From Buddleja alternifolia (lineage: Eukaryota > Streptophyta > Magnoliopsida > Lamiales > Scrophulariaceae): a DNA stretch of 64,000 nucleotides. The notes beneath the pieces were generated by a model. That model did no database searches. It saw only the letters and a program-made list of their open reading frames with translations, and was not told the origin of the DNA. The DNA lies in contig CM033408.1 of the NCBI GenBank assembly GCA_019426215.1, positions 29,119,953-29,183,952 of the forward strand, given 5' to 3'. Positions 26,001-38,312 of this stretch are shown here, in pieces. The position numbers were made by a program, and so were the translations under genes. Within the stretch, counting starts at the first letter, position 1. Each line of letters opens with the position of its first letter.

Positions 26001-29000
26001 AAAGGAAACAAATCATATCCTGTGTTTGCGAATATGGTTCACAAGGATACGAATAACTGAAGGCATGTTATATATAATCCAATCAGGAATTAGTCTCAAA
26101 CTATGTACCTGGTTCAATTTCTTGGCCAGCTGAGGGACTCCACAACGGTCAGCAAGATCATTGTATACCTGCACCGAAGATATTTAAGTTATCAGGGTGA
26201 TTAAGCATGAGGGGCATGAAATCAATTATTCAAAAAAAGAACTAGGTCATACTGGGCGGCTGCGAAAGAACTTCTCCTCTGCTATAAGTGCATCCTTGAT
26301 GCTCCGATTCAATAGAATATCCTGCTCAATTATAAAATTAACCAACATCAACGGAATATTTAGCAGCACTAATTGTTATCTAGTACTTTTACACAAAGTC
26401 AATTCTCCTACTACAACATAAACTTTCAATTTGATAACAACCATGGTTCGTACATCAATGGAAGCAGCAGTCAGCACTAAGGGTTATCTATTACTTTTAC
26501 ATAAAACATCATTTCTCTACTCAGTATAAATTTTCCATGCAACAATAGCTACTGAAGGTTCATTTTGAACATTACCATACTCGATTAATTTAGTTCAAGC
26601 ACGAAACAGAAATCCATAAATGAAAACTTAGATATAGACAAGTAGAAACAGAACTCAAGCAGAAGATAAATGATGCTACAGGAATCTGACAAAATAACAA
26701 ATATTTCTTTAACATCCCAGAAACATGGGATGGGGGGCTTCTGAAAAAACTCAATTAAATGAAAATTTTCTGCCAACACTATCCTCTCAATGCAAGTAAA
26801 GACATGACACCACTGACTCTCAAACACTAACTCAGTCGCACTAGATAGTAAGTACATAAAACTCGCACTTTTTCAACTCCCGTCATAATTCGATGCCAGT
26901 TACACTAGACCAATTATTTCAGTATTGAGGGTGCATTGTTTAGTTAACAATAGCTACAATTGGTCTCATCCTCCACTCTTTTTCTTTCACGCTAGTAATC
27001 TTATATCCAAAAGAAGATATGAGCAAGATAAAGAAACAATAAAATCTTCCAAGGAGCCAAAAGGTGTTGAATGAATCCTCAAAATTCTCACTTCTCAACC
27101 CCTCGGAAATCCTCATGACTGACCTCTTTCAAAAATGAAAAGAGAACTGTCACCGAAGAATTTTCTATAACATTGTTATTCAAATTCCACATGGTAATCC
27201 TCCATTAACTGAGTGAAATAAATCTCCCAAGATAATCATTTGTTGCAAATCGTAGCTGTAAAACTACTCTGCGTATGAGATTCATGGCCACTGCAACTAG
27301 TTAAGTTACAGATATCTGTATGATACCCCTCGCCCCCAGTTACTCATAGCAAAGGTAATTCTATAACTAGAATTCCACTTACTTAACTGAATACTTATAA
27401 ATTCAACAGAGGCCAACCATCTTGATAGTGGAAAAAAAAAGAATCAGATGAAGAAATTTCATTCCGAATTAACGACAGAGTGAAAAATAATGTTACTCGA
27501 CGACATAAAATCAGATGCAGTAGTAAATACATGATATATTGTAATAACAACGTGAAAGCAAGAGAGATATCATAAACATAACTCTGCACTGGTATAAACA
27601 CAAAAGTTTAATAAATAGCAATAGAAGCAACTAAATACCAAATGATACATACACCTGTGAAATCACAACTGTAATGAATTGATCGGCTAACAGGAGTCAC
27701 ATGCACAGATGACAGGTTTAAGCACATATAATTATGAAAATCTAAAAGTTTGACATAAGCAATTACAAGAATGTTGTATAGCATAGTGACAATGTAATAT
27801 TGGCATATGCACGGAAACAAAATATTACCTCTTGACTACGATTCACAACACCTACATAACCAAGCCGAAGAGGAACAACTTTTCCAAGCAAAAAGTTACG
27901 GGCATCAGTTCCCCTGTCCATGATATCCAACTGAAGAGCCAAGGTAAATATAAACAGTCAAATAAGAAGAAAATCAAATTGTAACTGTAAGTACACCACA
28001 TAATAACTAAATATGTTGAATCCTACCTTAGTAATTACGCCAATCGTTCTATAACCTGCAAGTAAAAGATCCAACATATGAGCTCCAGAATCTAACAGTT
28101 TAGTGGAACTAGAAACGCTGTATAAGTGCAAACTCTTGGATGACTGAAGATATTAAGGTCAGAGATTACCATCAGGATCAGCCATTCCAGCCATCTGAAG
28201 TGCATCTGAGTTTGCCAGATCAGCATTTGCTGGTGTCACAGCCAGTATCAAGCAAGTTGGAATCTTAATATATGACATTATCATTGTTCTAATACGTGCT
28301 TCAATATCAGATGGTTGATCACCAACAGGAACTTTTGTTAAGCCAGGCAGATCCACAAGAGTAATATCGAGAACATTTGGGGAGAAAATCTTTAAACGGA
28401 TTTGTTTGTCTGTGACACCTTTGTTTCCTCCGGCTTCTTTCTCTGTTTCAGCCTAAGAAATTTTGAGAAGATCAATTATCAAAAGAAAGCCAACTCAACA
28501 AAATTTCAAAAAAAAAAAAAAAAAACTGAGAGCAAGGGAGAACCAACTTTTTAGCGATCAAAGCAGTGGAAGTTGGATATACACCTAGTCGTAACTGTGA
28601 TGTCAATAACTAGGTTTTGTAAGTAAACAAAGGCATTGAAGTAACATATTATTCTCTCCTATTCAATTCCCAATTAAGAATATTATCATGACCCATCATA
28701 TTCTCCATTTGCTCAATCTGACAGTCAATTAGTAATGTTATTTAACCCAATAGGCTATCCTCCTAAAGGGGTTAGTTTATGTGTAAGACGAAGTACTTTT
28801 ACAAGCAAGAAACGCTAGTATTTTTTTTCTTTAATTGGAAAACTTAAGAAAGATTAGGATGCAATTTTTATACCACTATCACACAATGTATGCTACTCAG
28901 CTTTTCTCAAAGGCCAGTTTCAACTAAGTTATAACCTTTTCTTTTTCCAGTGCCTCTATCCAGTTATGGGTGACATACATATGAGATGCATTTTGCACAG

Positions 29001-32000
29001 TGTTCCCTCAGAATCACAGATTATCTCAGTCACCTTGTGATCAGAATTAGCATGGTCTGAAAGTAAAACATCACAGGGAACAGCATCTCTTTAAATAAAT
29101 ATAACTCTCAGATTACTTTACATAAAACACTCTTTGTAACAAAAGTTAATCTAGAAGGATAAGATCAGTGCACAGAATTTGGTTTCTATTCTAGATCTGA
29201 CTTAATAAAGACTCAAAATGCACAACATTTCTTACGGATATGAGGAGTACATTGAGAAATAAATTTATCCATTGCATGGACGGAAAAGAAATAGACACAC
29301 ACACGAATGTACACACACGGGCACACCTTTACATGTAACGGTTGTAAAACACTGTCATGCTCAGAAATCTATTCTCTCCAGTGACCAACAAGCCAAACCC
29401 ACCCACCCCCCCAAAAAAAAAAAAAAGAAAAGACATTTTCGGCACACATCATAATGTTCCCCACTCCCGGGTTTATCAGATGGTGTATCCGGGTGTAGGA
29501 GTAATGCGGTGTATGTAATGCTATACTGTCTCAATTTGGACTGGGGTGGGAGCCTTTGAGGCTTCTCCACCTACTTTTATTTAAATAGAGGTAGGTGTGA
29601 AATTTTTACTTTCACTTCTATCCACACTCTTATCCTTTGAAAACTTTTGACTAGTAGAAAATCCTTCCTCTAGGAGGCTTTTACTTTTCCACCAGGGCTA
29701 GAGATAATCTTGGAAAAGGCAAACACCTTTCTCTAACTCTCATTGACACTTGCACTTGAATACTTGTTTTCTTGAATCGACTTATCGTCTAGCAGGTTTT
29801 CGCATATGTCTGTGTCAATTACTCACGCCCTCTTGTTTCCCGCGGGGTGGTCTCCCGACGCCCCCCCCCCCGGTCGCCAAAGACTCGCGGCGCCGCGAGT
29901 ACCTCATTAAATTCAAAACCCCCTTTTTGAGGCTAACATAGGTGGAGCAATAAATGTCCCCCGAACCCTTGAGAGCTCGGTCGAGTCTAGCCCATTTTAT
30001 GATCCTTTCAGCATTATCGAGAGGGTATGAGGTAAAAAACAACCCCCTCTCCGACGTGCAATCTGGACCGAGATCATACAAATATAACTAAGGTGATCAT
30101 TCACCTCATACAAATATAACTACGGTGATCATTCACCTCATACATATATAACTAAGATGATAACTCACCTCATGCAAATAAAACTAAGGTGAGTATCCAC
30201 CTCATACCAACATGACAAAGCTGATAGTTCACTTCATGTGCCAAACAACTGTCACCCTCGTGAAAAAGCTGCAAAACATCATGCCGCAAAAACACTAAGG
30301 TCGACACTCGTCAAATCGAGCCTAGAGCTCTCATTATCAGCAAGGCACCATAAGCCAAGCAAAGAAACACCCATCTAACCCCCCCGGTGTCAGAGGAACA
30401 ACACTTGGTAACCTCCTCCTGAATATGAATCACATATTAAGGAGTAAGGGGGCAAGGAGTGGAGAGATAAACAAACAGCTAGCTAGCTAGTAAACAAACA
30501 ATTAGCTAGCAGCTAGCTAATATGCAGAAGCTATGGATATCTAATATTTCGACCAAGTACTAGATTGGGGGTTGATGAATGTATAGACTGCACTCGCCTT
30601 TAGTGAGTGCAGTCTATACATTCATCATAACAAGAGGACATGAGTAATTGCCACAGACACATGCGAAAACCCGCTAGACGATAAGTCGAAAAGAAAACAA
30701 GTATTCAAGTGCAAGTGTCAATGAGGGCTAGAGAAAGGTGTTTACCTTTTCCAAAATTATCTCCAGCCATGATGGAAAAGTAAAAGCCTCCTAAAGAAAG
30801 AATTTTCTACTAATCAAAAGTTTTCAAAGGATAAGAGTGTAGATAGGAGTGAAAGTAAAAAGTTCACACCTACCTCTATTTAAATGAAAGTAGGTGGGGA
30901 AGCCTTAAAGGCCCCCACCCCAGTCCAAACTGAGACTGTATAGCATTACATACACCGCATTACTCCTACTCCCGGATACATCATCTGGTAAATCCTGGAG
31001 TGGGGGGCACTATGGCCAACAGATAGTCAATGTTATTATCACTTGATGAAAAAATTAACCGCATAACATATCCACCCAATCAAAGACCTACATTCGCCTC
31101 CCTACCCCCAAATCCCAAGCAAACAAAAAGAAAAAAAGAGAAACCACCTACATGCTACATTGCTCAGGTTGATTGCGATGAACCAATCATGGAAAAAGTC
31201 ACAGCATTCTCATAGGTCATATTTACAGTAAGTAGAAGAATAATGTCCATATCCGCTGTTCTCACCAGGAAAAAAAAGTGCTAAAAAAAAGTGCTGAAAG
31301 TCCTCCTTCAGCCCAAATTTGCAGAAATCATACCCATTACAAAAGCACAGTCAAAGTAAGAATCACATAAAAGATACACTCCATCTTCGGCGAAAACATA
31401 CGAAATCCATTATTCAATTAACAGATGTCAGAAACTTCTAAATTAAATGATTGGCACTCTGTCAAATCACTGCGTGCAGGCTCTAACATGGACAGACCAA
31501 TTCAAGCGTCCAACATCTCAAAAGAAAACAATCCAAACATGGTCCATCTTTTATATTTGGCAAAGTTCAGGGTTGAAAAAACTTACATATTTTTAAAAAT
31601 TAAAAACAATATAGGTTATCCATAATTTGTGCTCTTACTCTCTCTAAAAAGATATCCCAAATTGTTCTTCAAAATCAATGTCAATATTACCATCAACCAC
31701 TTTAAAGTTCAATGTATTTGTAATGGCTATTTAAAGTGCTTAAATTTTCATACATACATGAAACATGTTCACATGTATATATTAAACTGCTTACATATAG
31801 ATTTTTAATTCACACATTTAAATTTGTCGTAGTTACACATATTAAAATTTTCTATATTATGGTATTATGCTCATATCCTGTTCATGTTGTGTCTTAAGCG
31901 TTTTACAAATATGTCGTGTTTGTACCGTGTAATGTCCAGATGTCCATAGCCTTCTTACCTCCAAACCCATCCCTACTACCAATACGATGGCCACAAACCA

Positions 32001-32600
32001 AATCCTTTTGGTTCCAAGTACCAGAATCGTATCCACAAAATATATCAACGATTACGAGGTCATGCTCTACACAGAAAAGAAACCTAGTTCTAGCAAACAA
32101 TTACCTAAACTTCACGGAAGTTCACTAATATTAAGAGCTTAATTCATTTCCTCTCACATTGAGCAACAAATTCAAAAATTCAAAATATTGCATTACTTGA
32201 TAAACTCCATAAACAAGTAAATAACCTGAATCTCCCTCCGGATTTCATTGAAATCGAAGAACTTCTTCCCAGGCAAATGCAAAAATTCCCCCCACTCCTC
32301 GTCTGTTCCATCAGCCTTCCTCTTCCCCTGCACGAGCTGCAACACGAGAGGGCGGCGCGTGCATATATCATTTCCACGTGGCAGGAAATCGCGCCCTACC
32401 AGCGCCTCCAACACACTGGATTTGCCGCTGCTTTGGCTCCCAACCACCGCCACCTGCGGCAGCTCGATAGTCGACTGGCTTCCGAGCTGCGCGAATATAT
32501 CCTGTAGCTTGTTCACTATTGGTATCACAGAGTGCCCTAGCGGCGACGCCGCCGTACCGCCGTTCGACGCCGCGGCCGCCGCCGATTGCTCTTCCGCCAT
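19466..32600 (-). CDS. Dynamin-related protein, DRP3 type (organelle division GTPase)
   Basis: Twenty exons on the minus strand: 32600-32226, 28452-28170, 28055-28027, 27930-27829, 26321-26253, 26168-26109, 25628-25515, 25192-25144, 24634-24525, 24044-23952, 23822-23730, 23653-23516, 23160-23047, 22949-22857, 22726-22684, 22047-21899, 21796-21650, 21203-21151, 20642-20543, 19738-19466. Total 2487 nt, about 828 residues, close to Arabidopsis DRP3A. GTPase motifs: GSQSSGKS (54-61), Thr81 in CTRRPL, DLPG (159-162), TKLD (228-231). A dynamin middle domain follows, then a variable Ser/Gly-rich stretch and a C-terminal GED (about 645-737; [19 protein letters not shown]). There is no PH or Pro-rich domain, as usual for DRP3. 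Family members constrict mitochondria and peroxisomes during fission. The start at MAEEQ is chosen by family; an in-frame ATG 19 codons upstream (32657) exists. Intact throughout. Confidence 0.95.
20019..20049. repeat. (TA)n microsatellite in the last intron of the DRP3 gene
   Basis: About 15 TA units, preceded by a (TATG)n / (GT)n stretch at 19992-20017. Confidence 0.9.
30065..30210. repeat. Tandem repeat, ~32-bp unit, about 5 copies
   Basis: Successive units share aactaaggtgat and cacctcata with point differences; later units are more diverged. They sit in the centre of the intron-1 foldback element. Confidence 0.75.
30573..30627. repeat. Perfect 23-bp inverted repeat with a 9-nt loop
   Basis: Arms 30573-30595 and 30605-30627 are exact reverse complements (arm core tatagactgcactc); the loop is gcctttagt. 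It lies just inside the right arm of the larger foldback element. Confidence 0.9.
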
Positions 32601-33788
32601 GAGCTTTGAAATTGAAGTATTAAATTGCAAGAAGTGAAATGCGTAGTTTTCAATCAAGATCTGAGGTGGAATATCAGGAGTGGAAGCTTGAAACCCTAGG
32701 TAGGGGCTTGTGATTGAGATGGGAGGTGGATGAGAGAGAAAGCGTTTGAATTTGTTCTAGAGAGAGAGAGACAGACGAGCAGTGTGTGTATATATATGTG
32801 TGTGTGTGTATGTGTGTTCTCGTACCACCCAAGAAAGTGAAAGAGATTTGTTTACCATTTTTAGGGAAATCGCACTTTCCCCCTAAAAGTTTTCATTTTT
32901 GGCGCTTTTGCACTAAAATTCCGTAAAAGATGATCACACCCCTGGAAAATTTTAAAATTTATAGCACTTCGCTCAATATCCAATATCTCGAACCAAACCA
33001 ACATCGAAAATCTATCACATGTCTATCAGAAAATCACTTTACATGTAGATTTACTAGTTATTATTTTCCTCGATCATTTCATCGGATTGGATAATTTTTC
33101 GTCCAATTTTTAGGGGGAAGAACAAAATATAGTATAGTGACACAAAATGATATAGTAGAAATAGTCGACTTGGGACGGATAGCCAAGATAGTAAATGGCA
33201 CGATTACCTTGCCTGGAATAGGCGCAAGACATATTGCTGTTTAGCTTGAAAAATAAATGTGAGTCATGGTTTCTCTTATGGAAACTTAGAAAGCTTAGCA
33301 CAATATCCTTGTGGATGTAGAAAAATTACTCATGAAAATATTCCCGTAAATTTATTTGGTCGTATGTTAACGAACGATCAACTTTGAAATTTCGAGATTG
33401 AGGGCAGCCCGAATGGAACCCTAGTGCAATAATTGAACCTTTTTAGGGGTGACATGTATTTTGACTTTTTTTGATATACTTTTTTAAGTATTACAATAAT
33501 CTTTTGATAATAGGATGTGGTGTCGTGTGTGGTTAAGGTTGATGATTCAGACATGTTAGGGGGCCACTAGAAAGGTTGTAGTAGTGGTAGACCATTGAGT
33601 AGCAGAGCTGCATTTTTGGTTTGGGCTGATGAGTCTTTAATTAGTTGACCCCTATTTATATATATATATATATACAATTCCATGTAATCGATATTCTTCA
33701 GGGAAATTGTGGTGTTTTTTTAGTTGGGTTTGGAGACCCATCAACAATTGGTGTTTTTTGTTTTAATAGAAATAAGTTAGATTTAAAT
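32601..33788. other. DRP3 promoter/5' UTR and a dispersed repeat segment
   Basis: Immediately upstream of DRP3 (reading leftward) are a GA-rich stretch (32757-32773) and a (TA)n/(GT)n microsatellite (32785-32816), probably in the 5' UTR or promoter. Positions about 32940-33788 are a repeat whose second copy lies at about 53440-54630 in the same orientation. No gene is seen. Confidence 0.55.
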
Positions 33789-36165
33789 TTGTTGATGCAA
33801 TTCTACACAGTATGAGCTTAAGCAAGGGTAAGAAAGTTTTTTTTTTTTTGGCTAATCGATTTCGAAACGGCATATGATAGGATCAATTGGGCTTTCTTAG
33901 AAAATGTGTTGAGTGATATGGGCTTTTCGTCAAATTGGATTAACCTTATTTTGGAATGTACGACTACTGCGAGTCTCTCCCTCGTTTGGAATGGGGAAGA
34001 GTTCACCCTGAAACGAGGCTTAAGACAAGGCGACCCCCTATCCCCATATTTGTTTGTGTTTTGTATCGAAAAATTAGGATCATTAGTGAACAAAGCGGTG
34101 AGAGATAGACGATGTTCCCCGGTTCCAACTTCGGCTCGTGGTCCTCGGGTCTCACATCTCATGTTCGCGCATGATCTTATTCTTTTCGGTGAAGCTTCTA
34201 TATCTCAGGTGCAGGTAATTAGTGAGACTCTGGAAAAATACTGTAATATGTCGGGTCAATGAGTAAATAGGCAAAAATCCAGAATCCATTTCTCTAAAAA
34301 TGTTCTGAGCCATGTCGCTAGACAAATTGGTAACCAGACCCATCTTAAGGTTACCAAAGATCTTGGGAAATACCTGGGCGCCCCATTGCACCATACCCGT
34401 GTCCTTAAACGGGACTATCAGTTCTTAGTGGATAAAGTGAAGAGGCGGCTCAAAGGGTGGAAACAAAAGCTCTTTTCTCTCGCGGGGAGGGCTACAATGA
34501 TCAAAGTCGTGACATATACAATACCCACGTACAACATGAAAACATCAAAAGTTCTGGTAGGAGTATGTGATGCCATTGACAAGGAGAATAGACGATTCCT
34601 ATAGGGAGGCACGGATGAAAAATGAAAAATTCACCCCATATCGTGGGACCAAGTATGTAAGAAAAAAGAGAAGGGTGGTTTGGGGATTCGAAACACGAGA
34701 GTGGTTAATATGGCTATTTTAGGGAAATTGGGATGGCATCTGCTTGAGGACAAAACCAAACTCTGGGTTCAAGTCATTAAACATAAATACATTTGGCGTC
34801 ATAGGGCGAGAGCCCGAGCCCGGACCTCACACGCATGGCAGAGTATTAAGGCAGGCTTCACAGTTCTGGAAAAATGCATGGCTTGGAAACTCGGCAAAGG
34901 CGAGATTATCAAATTTTGGACAGTTCACTGGCGGGGAAGTCCGAACTCATACATTACATTCCTCATCAGGCGGAATTAATTGACACCTCTCGAACGGTTG
35001 AGAGCTACTGGAAGGCGATGCAAGATTGGAACTAGAGTGAATTGGACATGCTTCTGACTAGTGTGAAAGTAGAGTTACGCGCAGTGAGGATAGCAGAAGA
35101 ACCAACTCACAAAGATATGATCATTTGGAAATTCACAACCAAGGGTGACTACACGTGCAAGAGTGCATATGAGGCAATTATGAACGAAACAGGGAACGAA
35201 GACCCTGGTAATCATTGGAGTCGGCTTTGGAAAACTAAAGGGGTTTATAGGCGTAAATTCGTAACATGGCTTCTCCGTCATAACCATTTGTTCACAAGGT
35301 CCCACCTTCATAGTAGACGGGTGACCCCCGATGCAATTTTCCCTATATGTGGCCATACAGAGAGACTAACATTCACGCAGTTAAGGACTGTCCTCGGGTA
35401 CGCGAGGCTTGGAGTACTTTGGTTTCTCCGGATTTTCATGCTACATTCTTCACTATAAATAATAAGGAATGGGTTGATTGGAACTTGAAAACCCCGGCTC
35501 AAAGGTATGATTGGTGTAAAGAATGGAATATTGCCTTCATTGAAATTTTGAATCTTCTTTGGCAAGTGCGTAACGAGACCATTCATAAAGATGAAGTAAT
35601 CCAACCGAGCATGGAGGTCAAAGTCGCGCGCCACAGAGTCATGGAAGCTTGTAGCTTGACGAAAGCGAATACAGAGCTCAATTCCATGTACAAGTGGGTC
35701 GGATGGGATAAACCTAGTCGAGGGATAACTAAATTGAAAGTAGATGTTGTTGTTCCGTGGAGTAGAAATCGAACTACAAACTCTGGTCTTGGCGATGTCT
35801 TTAGAGATTGGAATGGTTTGTGGTTGAAAGGCTTCTAGGAGCAAAGTAATGAAGTTTCTCCTCTTAGAGCTGAATTACTGACAAGGCTCAAATTGGCATG
35901 GGAATGGAAAATTAAAAACCTTAAGGTGGAAATGGATTGCTTAGAAGCACTGCAGACTATTTCATTTTTTTTTGAAATAAAAACGGTGGTAATATTACTC
36001 AACTAAGTCAAGCGCCAAAGCGTTAGATACAATCAACGGGAGCCCAAGAACACCCTCTTGGGTCTCTAAAGCCAAACGCGCCAAAGAATGGTCAACACGA
36101 TTACCCTCACGCTTAACAAAACTAAAAGAAAAAGAAGCAAACAACCTAGATCTCAACGTCACATC

Positions 36166-37762
36166 TGTTGGGAATTATTTGCATAACACGCAGCGGAAAA
36201 TAAAATCTAAAATTCCCAAAGCCCGAATCATCTCTAATTCTCGTATTTAATTGTGTTTCGAAATTTTACCGTTCTCACGTATGTTGATTTCTGAACGTGA
36301 TCCTTTTTCTCCAACGCTGAATATGCCAACGTCTCTAATTCGTCACGTCGGAGTCAAAAACCAGAAAACTTTTCCTTCTTTTTGACTATGGACAACTAGA
36401 GAGAAGTAAGAGAGAAGTGGAAGACTTTTTATTGGAGAGAAAGTTATGTTATCACTTCTTGTTATTATTCTACTAAGTGATATATTATATACCACTCCAA
36501 AACAATAACCTAGCATTCACAAGGCCTACATGGGACGCCCACTTCATGGGCTTAAAAGCCTCTTGGGCTTTAGTCTTGTTAGCTATACTTAATTGGATTA
36601 TTTATTTATCCAATAAATAAATTCATGATCCAATTAATTTAATTCCAAATTAATTTATAATTCAATTTCTCCAAGAAATTAATTAACTCATTAATTTAAT
36701 TAATTAATTAAATTATCCAATAATTAACTAATTAATTACGGCATCCAATACCGGGAATTTCTCTCAAGTCTTTTCCCGTGTTTTCATTTTTGTACTTCCT
36801 TTAAGTGCGACTCTTTAGGTTTGTCTCAAAAGGCAATTGGGAGGAATCCAAAAGGATGTGAGTGACACCTAGCCAGTCACATGGCTCACATCGTATCCCA
36901 ATTGAGAACGAATGAATAGGATCATTCCAAACCATTACGCCGTGAATACGTACGTGTATAAACCTTTTATTCTTATATCTCAGTCAAGTAAGAATCATGG
37001 TTTAAAGTTAAACTCATATAACTTGACCATATGCCTAAGCTCATAATAAGTCGAGGTATTTAAATGCTTTGGCCAAAGATTTTCATCCTCACTTATTCAT
37101 GACCGCATAGGATATTTTACTCATTCACTTATGAGAGAATAAATTTCATATTGCAAATCAGTTAACAATGCTACTTGCCCATCAAGTCGCACTTCGAGGT
37201 CGATTCCACCAACAGGTGATTTGAATCTAACTACTCTAATGACAGACTTGATGTCACAAGTACATCTTCAACTCGATTTCTCAGGTCAGAGGTTTATACG
37301 TACCTATCACTACTTATCAGTTTCATCATTGACTGTCAATGAGTGAATACCCATGTGATGAACTAATGCGAGCAATGTTCGAACATATCAGTTCAACTGA
37401 CACGTCTATGATATAAGTTCCCACTACCATTTCCATAGTGTACGACTGACACTTTCTCTGTCGAAACTTATATCATACAAGTCTTTATTCACTATTGATG
37501 CCCAATCAATATTTCTTAGACTTGCGAACCCTTTTAGATGTCAAGGGTCAAACCATTCTAGTGTCTTTCCTCCTATCCCATAGAAGGTAGAAGGTTCACC
37601 TTGCCATCAAGGACTTTACGTTGTTTATTCACACCTTACAAATGCCTATAAGAAAACAACAATCAACTGCCTTATATTAATAGAAAAATCATAGTTTAGT
37701 TACAATGTTTATGCCCTATAAATCTATCCTCTTTATGGCATTCGAGGGCATATACTCTAACA
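36166..37762 (-). mobile_element. Solo LTR inserted in the RNase H region of the family B LINE
   Basis: A 1597-bp segment with TG...CA termini (tgttgggaatta ... atatactctaaca on the plus strand) and the 5-bp direct repeat acatc on both sides (36161-36165 and 37763-37767). It contains no internal retrotransposon coding region, so it is a solo LTR, formed by recombination between two LTRs. The minus orientation is inferred from a TATA-like tatataatatat on the minus strand near 36495, four fifths of the way along, where an LTR promoter would be. Removing it rejoins the LINE's RNase H frame (VVR ... RSRLFASF). Confidence 0.85.
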
Positions 37763-38004
37763 ACATCTTCTATCAAAGGACCCACTAGGCAAAGAGAAGA
37801 AGATGAAGAACGAAACTGCCAAATCAACGCCAAACAGTCCCCCTCCAAAACAATATTCGACCAACCTCTTCGAAGCGCAAACTCGATAGCCAACCTGGCT
37901 GCTAGACCCTCAGCATGATTCGGGCTCGAAACAAAAGTGAAGTTCTCCATGCACCACCTTACACACTCGCCCAAATGATTCCAGGCCACCACTCCCGCCC
38001 CCAT
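37696..38004 (-). pseudogene. RNase H-like domain of family B LINE ORF2 (interrupted)
   Basis: The frame reads GAGVVAWNHLGE and then EGLAARLAIEFALRRGW and LEGDCLALI, the usual plant LINE RNase H order (the Asp in EGDC is kept). It is cut by the solo LTR border at 37762-37763; the last 22 codons or so are LTR sequence. The rest of the domain, FVKREGNRVDHSLARLAL, lies beyond the LTR at about 36160-35990. Degenerate transposon gene. Confidence 0.8.
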
Positions 38005-38312
38005 GGCCCTCTCTTAGACGAAGAGCTCTCCATCAAAGTTGATTTTCACCTCCCCCTCCCTCGGTAAAATCCAACGAGATGGCCAAGGTTCATGAGGTGC
38101 CCCTCTAACCACTTCCAAAGATGCTCTAAAAACGTGAAGGAAGATGCCCTTGCTTGTTGCAATAGGATATCCGGTTCCATAACTACTTTCTCCACAAGTG
38201 ATTTGTTCCTATTAAACTAAAGATACCAACATATCATCAATATCATTTCAAAATCAGATTGCTCCAAATTTCTTGCAAGAAACCGATACCAAGACTCCAC
38301 CTCATTCGACCC

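Larger units (their letters stand above)
29456..31010. mobile_element. Large inverted-repeat (foldback) element in intron 1 of the DRP3 gene
   Basis: The left arm (about 29456-29843) and right arm (about 30629-31010) are inverted copies of each other over roughly 380 bp, with scattered substitutions. The centre (29844-30628) contains an 18-bp palindrome actcgcggcgccgcgagt (29883-29900), about five tandem copies of a ~32-bp unit with 'aactaaggtgat' (30065-30210), and a 23-bp hairpin at 30573-30627. No coding domain is present. The very long TIRs suggest a Mutator-like or foldback element, but I could not match a TSD, so the superfamily is open. Confidence 0.75.

Noticed and set aside
29815..30081. 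88-codon minus-strand frame in the DRP3 intron
   Set aside because: It lies in the centre of the foldback element, spans a C-run and a palindrome, and matches no family.
29456..31010. CACTA (En/Spm) transposon interpretation of the DRP3 intron element
   Set aside because: The string cacta appears just outside one arm, but the termini do not begin with CACTA and end with TAGTG, and no 3-bp TSD fits.
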